Assembly: GCF_021390155.1 (NCBI RefSeq)
Contig: NZ_CP089985.1
Span: 620,001-684,000, forward strand
Direction of reading: 5' to 3'
DNA: 64,000 nt
Source of the DNA: Pseudomonas sp. HN11
Lineage (GTDB): Bacteria; Pseudomonadota; Gammaproteobacteria; Pseudomonadales; Pseudomonadaceae
Shown: one piece after another, positions 31,501 to 40,226 of the stretch
Numbering within the stretch: position 1 is the first letter of the stretch
Layout of the letters: every line of letters begins with the position of its first letter
Made by a program: the position numbers and the translations under genes
The notes under the pieces: generated by a model
The model's input: only the letters and a program-made list of their open reading frames with translations
The model's database searches: none
What the model was told of the DNA's origin: nothing

Positions 31501-34500
31501 ATGTGCGCAGCGGTTCGCAGAATGAACTCAACTTCAGCGGCTTCCTGCGAGAGGCAATACAAAACAATGAAATCAAGCCACAGCTTGATGGCTTCGATGG
31601 CACGCCTGAGGAAATGGTCCGAAAACTGGTGCGTGTTGGTGAGTTTTCCGTGGTGGAATCGAGCGCTATCTGGGGCGGTTCCCGAGGTAAGTTACCTGCC
31701 GCCGGTTGGGTGCCGCTCCAGCCGTTTGTCGCGGGTTCGCCCCTCCAGCCGGTTTACAGCTGGATTTTTCAGGACGCGCAATCCGCTGCACGGTTCAGCC
31801 ATGACCAGATGGCACTGAATGCAGGCGATCCCCCACTTTCCTTTATTCTCAAAGACCCTGCTGCCGAGCGGTATGTGGTTGCGACAGCGGTTACCGCACC
31901 GTCAAACACCGCGCTGTCGCTGTTTTCGCCGCTGCGAGTCTTTGGCGAAGACGACAGGGGGCGCTTGGCGCTGCCGAGCGACTTCGAAATCTACGGGATG
32001 TGTTACGCAACACGTCCACCGTTGGGCTTGAAGATCGAACAGCACTGGCTGTACGAGTGTTTTGTCTCACCCACTGACTTGGCTCTGGCGATCGCTGCGT
32101 CACGTGAGGCTGATTCCACGGTTAAACGACTGTTGTTGAGTACCCGTGATGGCGCTCAACTGGAGTACGTGTTCTCCGCCACAGGCCTGGAGGACCAGCT
32201 CTATGGCGTTGCGCCTACGGGCGTTGTAACGGATAACGGCCTGCAGGCGCAGTTGGTTGCAGGCGAACTGACCCCCATCGATTTCGTCAAGCGTATCGCA
32301 GCGGCGGGCACGCTCTGGGTGCGACAGACCGGTACATTGTGGGACGTGGAGGGGCAGGTCGGCGAGGGCTGGCGGCCATTCGCTCGCTACCCGACGCCGG
32401 TGTTCAGTGCGCCGTTTCTCTCTGCGGATGACGCCGCGCGCTTCGCGCATGAACAAATCGGTTCTGAACGTTCCATCGAGCAATGCGGCTTCATTCTCCA
32501 GACGCTCGATCAACGGTTTGTCGCCACCTTGCCATTGCCCTGTCGCGCAGGCGATCGGTTTGCACTTGATGAAGTCTTTGCCGCAGACCACACCGGGACC
32601 CTCATCGTGCCACGACCGTACGTGCTGTACGGGCAGTACGCTTCTTGCCGCGCGCTGTCGCTGATGGACACTGCACGAATGAGTCATTACGGCTGGTCGC
32701 GGACCGAGGCGTCGGTCGAATGGCAGCTGTTTACCGATCCGGAGCTGCATCGCCTGATCGGCAATCGCCATGTGGTCTCTGTGGCTTACCTGTCGAGCGC
32801 CGAGGATGCGCTGCTCGCCTATGACCTCAGTGGCTCCGCTGCTGAGTTGGCGTTGCGCGCAGAGCTGGCGCCAGGACCGCAGGGCAGTCAGTTGGACAGG
32901 CAGCGAGTGCGCGGACAGCTACGCCCGGAGGCGATGGTCCGCAAACTGGCTACCACCGGGTTGCGCATTGCGCAGGGCAATCGACTGTGGGGCGCCGCCG
33001 GGACGCTGCCCGACCACTGGCAAGCGATCCCTGCAGAAAAAGCGTTTGAACGGCCTGCGCAAGTGGCCTTCGGGGCGATTTTTTCCAGCGCCACCCGTGC
33101 CGTTGAAGACGCCCATGCACGTTTGAAACGTGGCTGTGGCTCGTCACAAACAGGTTTCGGTTTTGTGCTTAAACACGCCCATAAAGACGAATATGTGGTG
33201 TCCGAAATCGTGCCGAGCGATGGCAGCCATCCACTGTTCAGCCTGGCAAGCCTGTTTAAGACTGCCGAAGACGGTGCCTATGTCTACCCCTCAGGTTTCA
33301 CCCTCAAAGGGTTGTTCTATGCACGGCGCTGGATGCCGGAGCAATTGCCGAAGCACGAACGGTGGTTGGCCCAGCACTTCATATCATCGGCTGATCTATA
33401 CAGTTCGTTCCTGATCGCCAAGCAGCAGCGCGAAGAAGACGCGGTCACTACGTTGCCCGTGTTCATTTCGACGCTGGACAACGCGCTGCTCAAATACCAG
33501 ACACCCCTCTCGACACGCTTGTTCGATGCACAGAAACAACCGTCCGGCAATTTTGAAGATGTGCATACGCGCTTGGCGGGTGGGCAATTGACAGCCCAGG
33601 CTTTCGTGACTCAAGTCATTTCGTTGTGCTGGCTGAGCGTGATGGTCCCTAATGACTGTTGGGATGAGACCGGCAAACTCGGTACCGATTGGGTCCCTTA
33701 TGCGAATTTCAGTCGTAGAGCCCTGAGCCCGGCGTTTTTCAGCATGGACGACGCGCTACGTTACACACGGACACTGACTGCCACCCAACCGAATCAAATC
33801 GAGGGCGGATTGGTGTTGCGGCGGGTCGATGGGCTGTATGTGGCGACCGAGCCGCTGCCCGTGACCACCGAGAATTTCGATCCGAAAAGCATCCTGCCGG
33901 ACGAGGATGTGCGTCAGGACTGGCTCGCCCCCGGCATGAAGATTGTGGCGCGCTACCGCTCGCGTCGGGACACGTGGCCGGACTTCCCGCTGTCTGAGGA
34001 AGCCCTGAAGGTGTATCGCAACATGTTCAGCACCGATGTTCTGGCCAAGGCGCTCGACTGCAACCATTTGTGGAGTCATGAGTACCTGTTCGGGCTTGAT
34101 GGCTCGGTGATCAGTTTCACCTGCAATGACCTCAACCGCGATTTGCTCAGCGCTGAGCAACAGCAGCAGGAGACACTGGATTTCCAGCAGCTCAAAGTTG
34201 ACTTGGCGCCTGCCGCTCAGACGCCCCATGACCCGCAGAGCAACGTGATACAGCAACACCTGCGCGACGGGGTCAAGACCCCGACCGAGTTTATCAACCG
34301 GGTGCTTAAAGTCGCGACGATGAGCGTGGTACAGGGTAGTCAATTGTGGGGTAACCCACAGCTGTTGCCCCGAGGATGGTTTCCGGCCCACGGTTTTACC
34401 GTGCCAGAGAGCAGCACCCACGCTTCAGCGGACCGGGCGTGCAGCCCAGTGTTCCACCATGTTGATGATGTGGCGCGGTTCGTTCATGAGCTTGCCGGCG

Positions 34501-35708
34501 AGCGTGATGAGCTGACGTTTGGTGTTCTGCTGAAATCGACAAACGAACGCTGGATGGCCTGCCTGCCGGTCAAGGGGGAAGACCTTCAGTTTCCACTGAG
34601 TCGGGTGTTTTTAAGTGGCCAGTTGCCTCTGGGCTGGACCCTTCAGGGACTTTATTTGTGTGCGCCCGCGCGGCAACCCGACGAATTGATAACCTCGCCG
34701 GTTTATCGCAGTTTTATCCCGCCCAGTGTGCTTCGTGCCGTTTTGTGGGCGTTGCGTCAAGGCGAACAGTACCTGCCGCTTTACCTGTCGTGCGCCGACG
34801 GGGCGCTGCTCAGTTATCGCGCTGCTTTTATCGACAGTGACTGGGACAGTCAAAGCCGCTTACAAGCCTATGTAGAGAAACTGAACGGCGACTTCAACCC
34901 AGCGGACTACATTCACCAGGTGGCGCGCTCCGGTGCACTTGAGGTCTTGATTACGGGGGACATATGGGCTGCCCAGGGGCCGGTGGGTTCCACCTGGCGC
35001 CCAAGACAAGTCACCCCCTATACGCCAGGTAACGATGAACGAGTGGCTCTGGGCCCCTTATTCGCGCATGCCGACGATGCAGCTCGCTATCAGTGGCGCC
35101 GTTATCGTCATGCCCCGACCCAGCCAAGGTTGGCGGCCCTGCTCGCCAATGCGGCAGACAATACATTTCTGGTGACCGATCCGCTTGACGATAGCGGCCT
35201 CAGTGTCGGATGGGGCCGCCCAGATACGGCTGCGATGGATCGTTTATTTTCCAGCTACATCAATCCAGAGTACTTGAAGCGCCACTCCCGATATCCCCAC
35301 GGCTACAGGATCATGGGCGTGCAGCAGTTGTATAAGCTCACTGCCCCTCGTTCTCAGAAAAACCGCTACCAGCAGGCGCTCGCCGATAACTTCGTTGGCC
35401 AACCCGAGTTCAGGACGTTCGTCTCTATGTTCCGGGACAACCGGGTTGCGGGTGCTCGTTATTACTTCACACCGCGAAACGGTGCGCTGTTGGTGTATCT
35501 GCCCAGTTTTGAACCCGCCGAAACCGACATGCTGTTTTCCGGCTGGATCGATCCCACCAGCCAAGAGCCTCTCGCTACACCAAGCCAGGTGATCACGACC
35601 CTGGTTCACTCCGGCCGTTTGTACGTTCTGGAGCCGGATACGTTCTGGCAGCCTCGTGGGCATGTGCAGACCCGGTTATTGCAGGCGTTGCGTAAGACCT
35701 ATCGGTAA
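28506..35708 (+). CDS. Giant modular DUF4329/JAMM-like protein B (2400 residues)
   Basis: This is the longest of the trio, with eleven modules at about 26-228, 239-438, 448-638, 653-847, 857-1069, 1081-1292, 1302-1506, 1523-1732, 1742-1960, 1980-2166 and 2184-2395. The first 60 residues are nearly the same as those of protein A (AKLGPLTPAFISADDVARYLHERIG). Module 1 has EYGS, H103-S-H105-S and a TTGD at 132-135 (Thr in place of Ser). Module 3 has H524-S-H526-P but VYGG in place of EYGG and no clear SxxD. The remaining modules lack the HSH. Modules 6-11 align in order with the last six of proteins A and C. There is no secretion signal. It lies 112 bp after gene A and 44 bp before gene C. Function unknown. 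Confidence 0.85.
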   Translation: MDDSPPRGKRAAIPQGYAKLGPLTPAFISADDVARYLHERIGNRRAVEYGSVIMKRLSDGLYVGTEPVSDQHRQFDVSLILDTDSSTGEFIHPRGYRLVASLHSHSDTQEQARQAQPHLTLPMIHTIMSFFTTGDVVAIHQVRSTLPWAYLSGPDGTLLRYQVSYSTAEQEYAHWIEAGRLPTAPHGHDGTVVGEFKKLASVGSLRFLVSSAHWGGSVGDVPADWEPTKPFDAPTLQLPCGPVFSTRDLALNYAELRMSRQPDAKQRVLILRRGKQQVFVASEPQVAEPPAGTLPPFPVGFSLYGVYFHARPVLAQAPTQQSELYMNFVSPLALAQQIALMRHYAKDTHSTDHASLFIRTRDDAILRYRVSGAADESQLFVQNADGTVSDNGIQAQIQAGSLSPLTFVRRVATAGELSVIKVNAMWDTAGAVTAQWEPSRALTELALSAAFISADDAAHWAHLQIGSKRDKVYGGVILQRGKHFFATLPKPGNEQEFDFTTVIPIDEDDQQVPPVGFTLVAYFHSHPLLVSQAIASQDVVSWLRSSILPSEAASIIKNAQRYRIGSHYLSAAVDALVKYIPHDSDRTQTLLSYVESTTGAPRDIFGQYLPLLLGAGELWVLAANVVWGGQRGRVDKRWALGATLSGGQRMQPVLSAISQTLDIGSLLPLEPAVKGQAVFGYLLKAMGKEEYIATAPASERPKLTAPKKLFATGANGRAILPDGFRIEGIYCRLYPQSSWLHPEFFTPAVLAAVTEQLSADPTLYTDRRAFRLYLRTRDNALLSYAFSGGEGEAQFLGKQGATAENQLKAGTLTTNDFVMRLADIGQLTVLQVGANWPETGRVIPGGGAFGRLHNSLSPAFITADDAARYLHERIPGRSYDQLGYVLQRSDGLFVSTPPLYESDLSQQLGLSFDGEMFANLLMPIGYRIAGFFVALKNEFDIIKSKLTRPGESKPKLSLNEEATLYAAVPNYVYTTSITATNQKIPALYYSSPFNSLVKYVRSGSQNELNFSGFLREAIQNNEIKPQLDGFDGTPEEMVRKLVRVGEFSVVESSAIWGGSRGKLPAAGWVPLQPFVAGSPLQPVYSWIFQDAQSAARFSHDQMALNAGDPPLSFILKDPAAERYVVATAVTAPSNTALSLFSPLRVFGEDDRGRLALPSDFEIYGMCYATRPPLGLKIEQHWLYECFVSPTDLALAIAASREADSTVKRLLLSTRDGAQLEYVFSATGLEDQLYGVAPTGVVTDNGLQAQLVAGELTPIDFVKRIAAAGTLWVRQTGTLWDVEGQVGEGWRPFARYPTPVFSAPFLSADDAARFAHEQIGSERSIEQCGFILQTLDQRFVATLPLPCRAGDRFALDEVFAADHTGTLIVPRPYVLYGQYASCRALSLMDTARMSHYGWSRTEASVEWQLFTDPELHRLIGNRHVVSVAYLSSAEDALLAYDLSGSAAELALRAELAPGPQGSQLDRQRVRGQLRPEAMVRKLATTGLRIAQGNRLWGAAGTLPDHWQAIPAEKAFERPAQVAFGAIFSSATRAVEDAHARLKRGCGSSQTGFGFVLKHAHKDEYVVSEIVPSDGSHPLFSLASLFKTAEDGAYVYPSGFTLKGLFYARRWMPEQLPKHERWLAQHFISSADLYSSFLIAKQQREEDAVTTLPVFISTLDNALLKYQTPLSTRLFDAQKQPSGNFEDVHTRLAGGQLTAQAFVTQVISLCWLSVMVPNDCWDETGKLGTDWVPYANFSRRALSPAFFSMDDALRYTRTLTATQPNQIEGGLVLRRVDGLYVATEPLPVTTENFDPKSILPDEDVRQDWLAPGMKIVARYRSRRDTWPDFPLSEEALKVYRNMFSTDVLAKALDCNHLWSHEYLFGLDGSVISFTCNDLNRDLLSAEQQQQETLDFQQLKVDLAPAAQTPHDPQSNVIQQHLRDGVKTPTEFINRVLKVATMSVVQGSQLWGNPQLLPRGWFPAHGFTVPESSTHASADRACSPVFHHVDDVARFVHELAGERDELTFGVLLKSTNERWMACLPVKGEDLQFPLSRVFLSGQLPLGWTLQGLYLCAPARQPDELITSPVYRSFIPPSVLRAVLWALRQGEQYLPLYLSCADGALLSYRAAFIDSDWDSQSRLQAYVEKLNGDFNPADYIHQVARSGALEVLITGDIWAAQGPVGSTWRPRQVTPYTPGNDERVALGPLFAHADDAARYQWRRYRHAPTQPRLAALLANAADNTFLVTDPLDDSGLSVGWGRPDTAAMDRLFSSYINPEYLKRHSRYPHGYRIMGVQQLYKLTAPRSQKNRYQQALADNFVGQPEFRTFVSMFRDNRVAGARYYFTPRNGALLVYLPSFEPAETDMLFSGWIDPTSQEPLATPSQVITTLVHSGRLYVLEPDTFWQPRGHVQTRLLQALRKTYR

Positions 35709-35752
35709 TCAAACGACATGCGACTCCTGCATTTCTCAAGGAACACAAGGTA

Positions 35753-38700
35753 ATGGATAGACACATGACAACCCGCTCGGTCGAGCAACTTCTGCAAAAT
35801 CTCAGCCCACCGTTTCTAACCGCCGATGACGCGGCGCACTATGCGTTGACACAATTGGACCGGAGAAAATCTCAGCCCCAGGGTGGCTACCTGATCACTG
35901 ATCGCAACGGTTACTGTCGTGCAACACAGGCTTTCGAAGGGCTATTGAGCGACCTATTGTTAGGCGATGTGATTAGCATGGAAACTGCGGGCAATAGGCT
36001 ACTGCCCGCAGGGTACCGGTACGCGGCGTACTACTTCTGTGACGCGGACCGTGAGTCTGATACTCAGCGCCGACGGCCGAGTTGGACCCGGCAACGTATT
36101 ACCCTGACCATGAGCCTGCCGCCCCTGCGTGCGGTACTGGCAACCCACACCTTATTCCAGGCGTTCTACACCGTAGGGCCCCAGGGCAGCCTGGTGCGTT
36201 TCGTACCTAATGAAAAGGCACCGGGTTTATACACGCAGTTGCGCGAACGGTTCCGCGAGGACGCCGAGCCGGCGCTTCCTGTCGAGAGTGATCCGGTGGA
36301 AAGTTATGTTCATAGCTTGATGGCGGCTGGCCAATTGTCCGTGGTTAAAACCAGCGCCATCTGGGCTGGATGGATGGGCCCCCTGAATGCCAGGTGGAGG
36401 GCTTATGCACCCGATCCCGCCCAAGGCGTGCCCGAACCTCGAATGAGCCCGATTTTTGCCAATGTGTCTGCGGCCATGACGTTTGCGCATCGCTTGATGC
36501 TGCTCAAACCCACTGAATGGCAGACTGGTTTTTTGCTCAAACACCGTGACCGTACGGCGTTTATTGTGACCGAGCCAATACCCACGAAAGGCGACGCGTT
36601 CGATCCGAGGCAGGTATTTTCGTCGGACGAGGAGGGTGGTTTTGATGTGCCGAGGGACTACATCCTTATGGGACTTTATTGCTTGGTCAATGATCAGCCG
36701 GCTCCGGCTACAGTCAAGGAACCTTGGCTATACGAACGCTTTATATCGCCAGGGGCGATGGCCCACGCGCTGGTTTTGTCGAGAGGTATCGGAAACCCAG
36801 GATTTGCGTTGTACCTGAGTGTTTTCGACGGTGCGCAGTTGTGCTACGTGTTTTCCCATTCCGAAGCTGAGGAGGCGTTCTTCTATCCTGGATCCGACTC
36901 GGCTCATCCCATCGACAGAGGGCTTCAGGCCGCTATGGAGGCGGGTTCTCTGCGACCCCGCACGTTTATTACGAGACTCGCCGCCGCCGGTGAATTATCG
37001 GTACTTAAAACCAGTACGTTGTGGGATGTCGCCGCCCAAATCGGTCAGGATTGGCAACCCTATACCCACTATCAAAAACCGCCTCTGAGCCCGGCCTTTG
37101 TACTGGCTGACGATGCAGCACGTTATGCCCACGAACGCATCGGCAGCCGCCGCGAACGGGAGTACATCGGGTTGATCCTGCAGCGTGACGATCAACGGTT
37201 TGTCGCGACCGAACCGATGGTCAATCTGACCGATCGCTTTGACTTCAGCCAGGTCTTCATCGTTGAGCGTTCGGGGCTACCCGCTGTCTTGTACCCAGGC
37301 CATGTACTTCATGGCGTTTACTGTTCGCGGTGGAGAGGGGATGAGGTTTCGAACGTCTGGACCGGTTACGAGGCGCGCGTGGTGACGCAGATGTTCATGG
37401 ACGTCGACATCCATAAGATCCTGTTGCTTGGGCCTGGAAGGGGCCTGGCTTACTTGTCCGGCGCGGCGGACTGCCTGCTCAGCTACCAGACTCATCTGGA
37501 GGGGCAAGGGAGCCAACTGTTCGAGCGGACCCAGCCTGCGTCGGACGGCAGCCGGATCCAGCAGGAGTTACGAGACGGCACCATGATGCCCAGTGATGTG
37601 GTCACCGAGCTCGTCCTGTCGGGTGAGTTGCGTGTAGTGGAAGGCAATTCGATATGGGGGCCGCCTGGAAAAATCGAGAGTGATTGGTCCCCGCCCTATG
37701 ACACAGACGTGCGCAACGACCCCGTTTTGCCTCAGTTGGGCCCGACTCACACCAGCGCCCAGGCGGCAGTGGTCGATGCGTGCGCCCGCTGGCGCAGACG
37801 CTATGGGTTGGAATCTCGCGGATTGGGGCTGGTGCTCAAGCATCGTTCGCGCAATGAGTTCGTGGCATCACACACGGTGTCGGGCGCATTGCTGGATCGT
37901 CTTGTGCAGGCCTGTCGGTTTGGCGCTACGGTGTTGACTCAGACGTTCCAGGTGCACGCGGTGTATTACTCGGTGCGCGGCCTGGCCGCTGGGCTGAGCG
38001 GGCACGCGGCCTGGATAGCCCGGCATTTTATCGCGGCTGACGACTTCTACTGCGCGCTGTACGACCATCAGGGGAGGCGACGTGCCAATGGCCTTGAGAC
38101 GGTGCCCCTTTACCTCTCGCCACTTGACGGTGCGTTGTTGGAGTACCGCACGTCTGAAGATCCCTACCGGCTGTTCGTGGACGAAAATGGTCGCGTTGAC
38201 GCACGCGTGCTGCCGGCCAAGCTGGGGTTTACCCTGACTCAGCGCAGCTATGTCCAGGAAGTGGCCCTCAGTGGCCAATTGACGGTGTTGACGGCCAGTG
38301 AGTGTTGGGACGTGTCAGGTTCGGTCGGGGAGGACTGGACACCCTTCGCTCAAATCAATCGACGCCAATTGGGGCCTGCATTCATAACCCAAGACGATGC
38401 GGCCCGTTATGCTCTGGCGCGCCTGGGCAGCAAGCGCGACAGGATCTATGGTGGGCTGATTCTGCGGCGCATTGATGGGTTGTTCACGGTCACCGAGCCG
38501 CTGCCGATGGATGTGGAAGACTTTGCACCGGCCTGGATTCGATTCAATGCACTGGTCAGCCAGGCTCAGTTTTTAGCCGGCAGCACGGCGGTGGCGCGTT
38601 ACCATTCGCGGTTGACCATCGAGCCACCGTTTGCGCTCACAGAGACCGAGCGGGCGGTGTACCAGAATATGTTTTCCAGCGATTTCCTCGGTGCAGTGCT

Positions 38701-40063
38701 CAGCAAGAACACGTTCCCCGCCCGACACACCATCGGTCACGAATACCTGCTGTGTTCGGACGGTGCCTTGCTCTGTTTCACCGCCACGGGCAGCGCCCTT
38801 GAAGAGTCACTCGCGAAAAAAATAGCCCCGTCAAGCAGGGCCAATGTGCACCCCAAGGACAACGAACTGGAACGCGCAATGCGCAATGGAGAAGTCACAC
38901 CCAGTGAGTACGTCAACCGGGTCGCCCGCGCCAGCGACCTCCGAGTGGTGGAGGGCAGCGAACTATGGGGGCCAGGTGGCAGGCTCAAACAGTGGCAGGC
39001 GAACATTAAATCCGACGGGGTAGCAGTGGCCTCGATGGATAAGGCTCTCAGCCCGGTCTTTGTGCAACTGCCGGATGTGTTGCGCTATGTCCATCGCCGG
39101 GCGGCCACCTACAAAGAATCGACCTTCGGTGTGATTCTCAAAAGCCGTAAGTCGGCGTACTACATCGCCAGTCACCCGCTCGTTGTACAGCACGAGACGT
39201 TGGCCCTGGAGCACGTGCTTCTTGATGGGTTGGCGCCGACGGGGTGTGAGGTGCTTGGCTTGTACGTGTGCCCTGTCGGTAGCGCCATGGACCACGTGCC
39301 CAGGCTCAAGGCACCTGGCAAGCAGGGCTACCTGCCGGTTTATCAATTGCATGATGATGGGGCCTGGCTCGATGCTGTGCCTGTGCAAAGCGGACTTAGC
39401 TTTGGCCCACTGTTTTCACATCCTGACGATGCTGCCCGGCATCAGGTTCACGCCTTCCAAGACCGTGAACTCATAGGCGTGATCGTACGGGATACCACAG
39501 ACACAGGGTTTATCGCCGCCGAACCGCTGGTAGACGACGGCATTGAGTCGGCGGTCGCGCAGCGTCTGTTTTTGTACGAAGACACCTTGTTTGCACCGTC
39601 ACCGCCGCAACCTGCCTATCCCGCCGGTTTTCGGCTGCTGGCTGCGCACCTGTTCTTCAAAACCATGGGGCACGACAAGGATGACAACGATGTGGACAAA
39701 CAACTGCGTCAGCACTTCGTTGGCAGAGATGAGCTGGGGTTCTACCGCAACCTGCTGTGGGTGAACCAGGTAAAAGAAGCCATGTGCTATGTGTCGACTC
39801 GCCAGGGCGCCTTGCTGAAGTACGCACCCCGGTTTAGCGCTCGGGAGGCGTCGCTGTTTTCCGGGGTGGTGTTCGGTCCGCCGAGTTTTTCTCCTGGCGA
39901 ATGGCTGTCCCGGCTGGCGTCTGATGGCCGCGTGCAAGTGCTGGACCCGGACCAATACTGGACGCGGCGCGGAGTGGTTCACGTCGCTTGGAAAAGCGTA
40001 AACGGCGAAGAAGTACCGGCTTGGACGATACAGCCTGCTGTGTCGGGCAAGGACGAACTCTGA
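35753..40063 (+). CDS. Giant modular DUF4329-like protein C (1436 residues), no HSH motif
   Basis: The start is at MDRHMTTRSVEQLL, with AAGG just upstream. The seven modules are at about 21-218, 233-436, 448-648, 666-865, 876-1081, 1101-1208 (short) and 1220-1418. They correspond in order to modules 5-11 of protein B: for instance EPWLYERFISP in module 2 matches HWLYECFVSP, and GLAYLSGAADCLLSY in module 3 matches VAYLSSAEDALLAY. All metal-ligand motifs of the active-looking head modules are absent, and the sixth module has lost its second half. It lacks the shared upstream element, so it is probably transcribed with gene B. It may be a structural or partner subunit of A or B, or a decaying paralogue. 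Confidence 0.82.
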   Translation: MDRHMTTRSVEQLLQNLSPPFLTADDAAHYALTQLDRRKSQPQGGYLITDRNGYCRATQAFEGLLSDLLLGDVISMETAGNRLLPAGYRYAAYYFCDADRESDTQRRRPSWTRQRITLTMSLPPLRAVLATHTLFQAFYTVGPQGSLVRFVPNEKAPGLYTQLRERFREDAEPALPVESDPVESYVHSLMAAGQLSVVKTSAIWAGWMGPLNARWRAYAPDPAQGVPEPRMSPIFANVSAAMTFAHRLMLLKPTEWQTGFLLKHRDRTAFIVTEPIPTKGDAFDPRQVFSSDEEGGFDVPRDYILMGLYCLVNDQPAPATVKEPWLYERFISPGAMAHALVLSRGIGNPGFALYLSVFDGAQLCYVFSHSEAEEAFFYPGSDSAHPIDRGLQAAMEAGSLRPRTFITRLAAAGELSVLKTSTLWDVAAQIGQDWQPYTHYQKPPLSPAFVLADDAARYAHERIGSRREREYIGLILQRDDQRFVATEPMVNLTDRFDFSQVFIVERSGLPAVLYPGHVLHGVYCSRWRGDEVSNVWTGYEARVVTQMFMDVDIHKILLLGPGRGLAYLSGAADCLLSYQTHLEGQGSQLFERTQPASDGSRIQQELRDGTMMPSDVVTELVLSGELRVVEGNSIWGPPGKIESDWSPPYDTDVRNDPVLPQLGPTHTSAQAAVVDACARWRRRYGLESRGLGLVLKHRSRNEFVASHTVSGALLDRLVQACRFGATVLTQTFQVHAVYYSVRGLAAGLSGHAAWIARHFIAADDFYCALYDHQGRRRANGLETVPLYLSPLDGALLEYRTSEDPYRLFVDENGRVDARVLPAKLGFTLTQRSYVQEVALSGQLTVLTASECWDVSGSVGEDWTPFAQINRRQLGPAFITQDDAARYALARLGSKRDRIYGGLILRRIDGLFTVTEPLPMDVEDFAPAWIRFNALVSQAQFLAGSTAVARYHSRLTIEPPFALTETERAVYQNMFSSDFLGAVLSKNTFPARHTIGHEYLLCSDGALLCFTATGSALEESLAKKIAPSSRANVHPKDNELERAMRNGEVTPSEYVNRVARASDLRVVEGSELWGPGGRLKQWQANIKSDGVAVASMDKALSPVFVQLPDVLRYVHRRAATYKESTFGVILKSRKSAYYIASHPLVVQHETLALEHVLLDGLAPTGCEVLGLYVCPVGSAMDHVPRLKAPGKQGYLPVYQLHDDGAWLDAVPVQSGLSFGPLFSHPDDAARHQVHAFQDRELIGVIVRDTTDTGFIAAEPLVDDGIESAVAQRLFLYEDTLFAPSPPQPAYPAGFRLLAAHLFFKTMGHDKDDNDVDKQLRQHFVGRDELGFYRNLLWVNQVKEAMCYVSTRQGALLKYAPRFSAREASLFSGVVFGPPSFSPGEWLSRLASDGRVQVLDPDQYWTRRGVVHVAWKSVNGEEVPAWTIQPAVSGKDEL

Positions 40064-40070
40064 ATACCCG

Positions 40071-40226
40071 CCGGTTCAGCGCTTGTGCATCAAGCCGATA
40101 AAAAAAGCCGTCAATTGCTGCCATCGTTACGCTGATCTGCAATTCTTCGGGGGTAATGTGCGGCACCATCAGCTCGACAAAATCAATGGAACTGCTGATG
40201 TGGCCCGCACACCGGTCATCAATGAA
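40071..40226 (-). pseudogene. Possible remnant of a regulator gene (TetR C-terminus-like)
   Basis: Directly after the PepSY stop, in the same frame, the minus strand reads a 52-residue stretch with protein-like character: SSIDFVELMVPHITPEELQ then ISVTMAAIDGFFYRLDAQAL. This resembles the last helices of TetR-family regulators (ITPEELQ...AAIDGF). It has no plausible start of its own and runs out into antisense of giant gene C. It may mark the point where the giant-gene block joined older DNA. The identification is weak. Confidence 0.3.
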
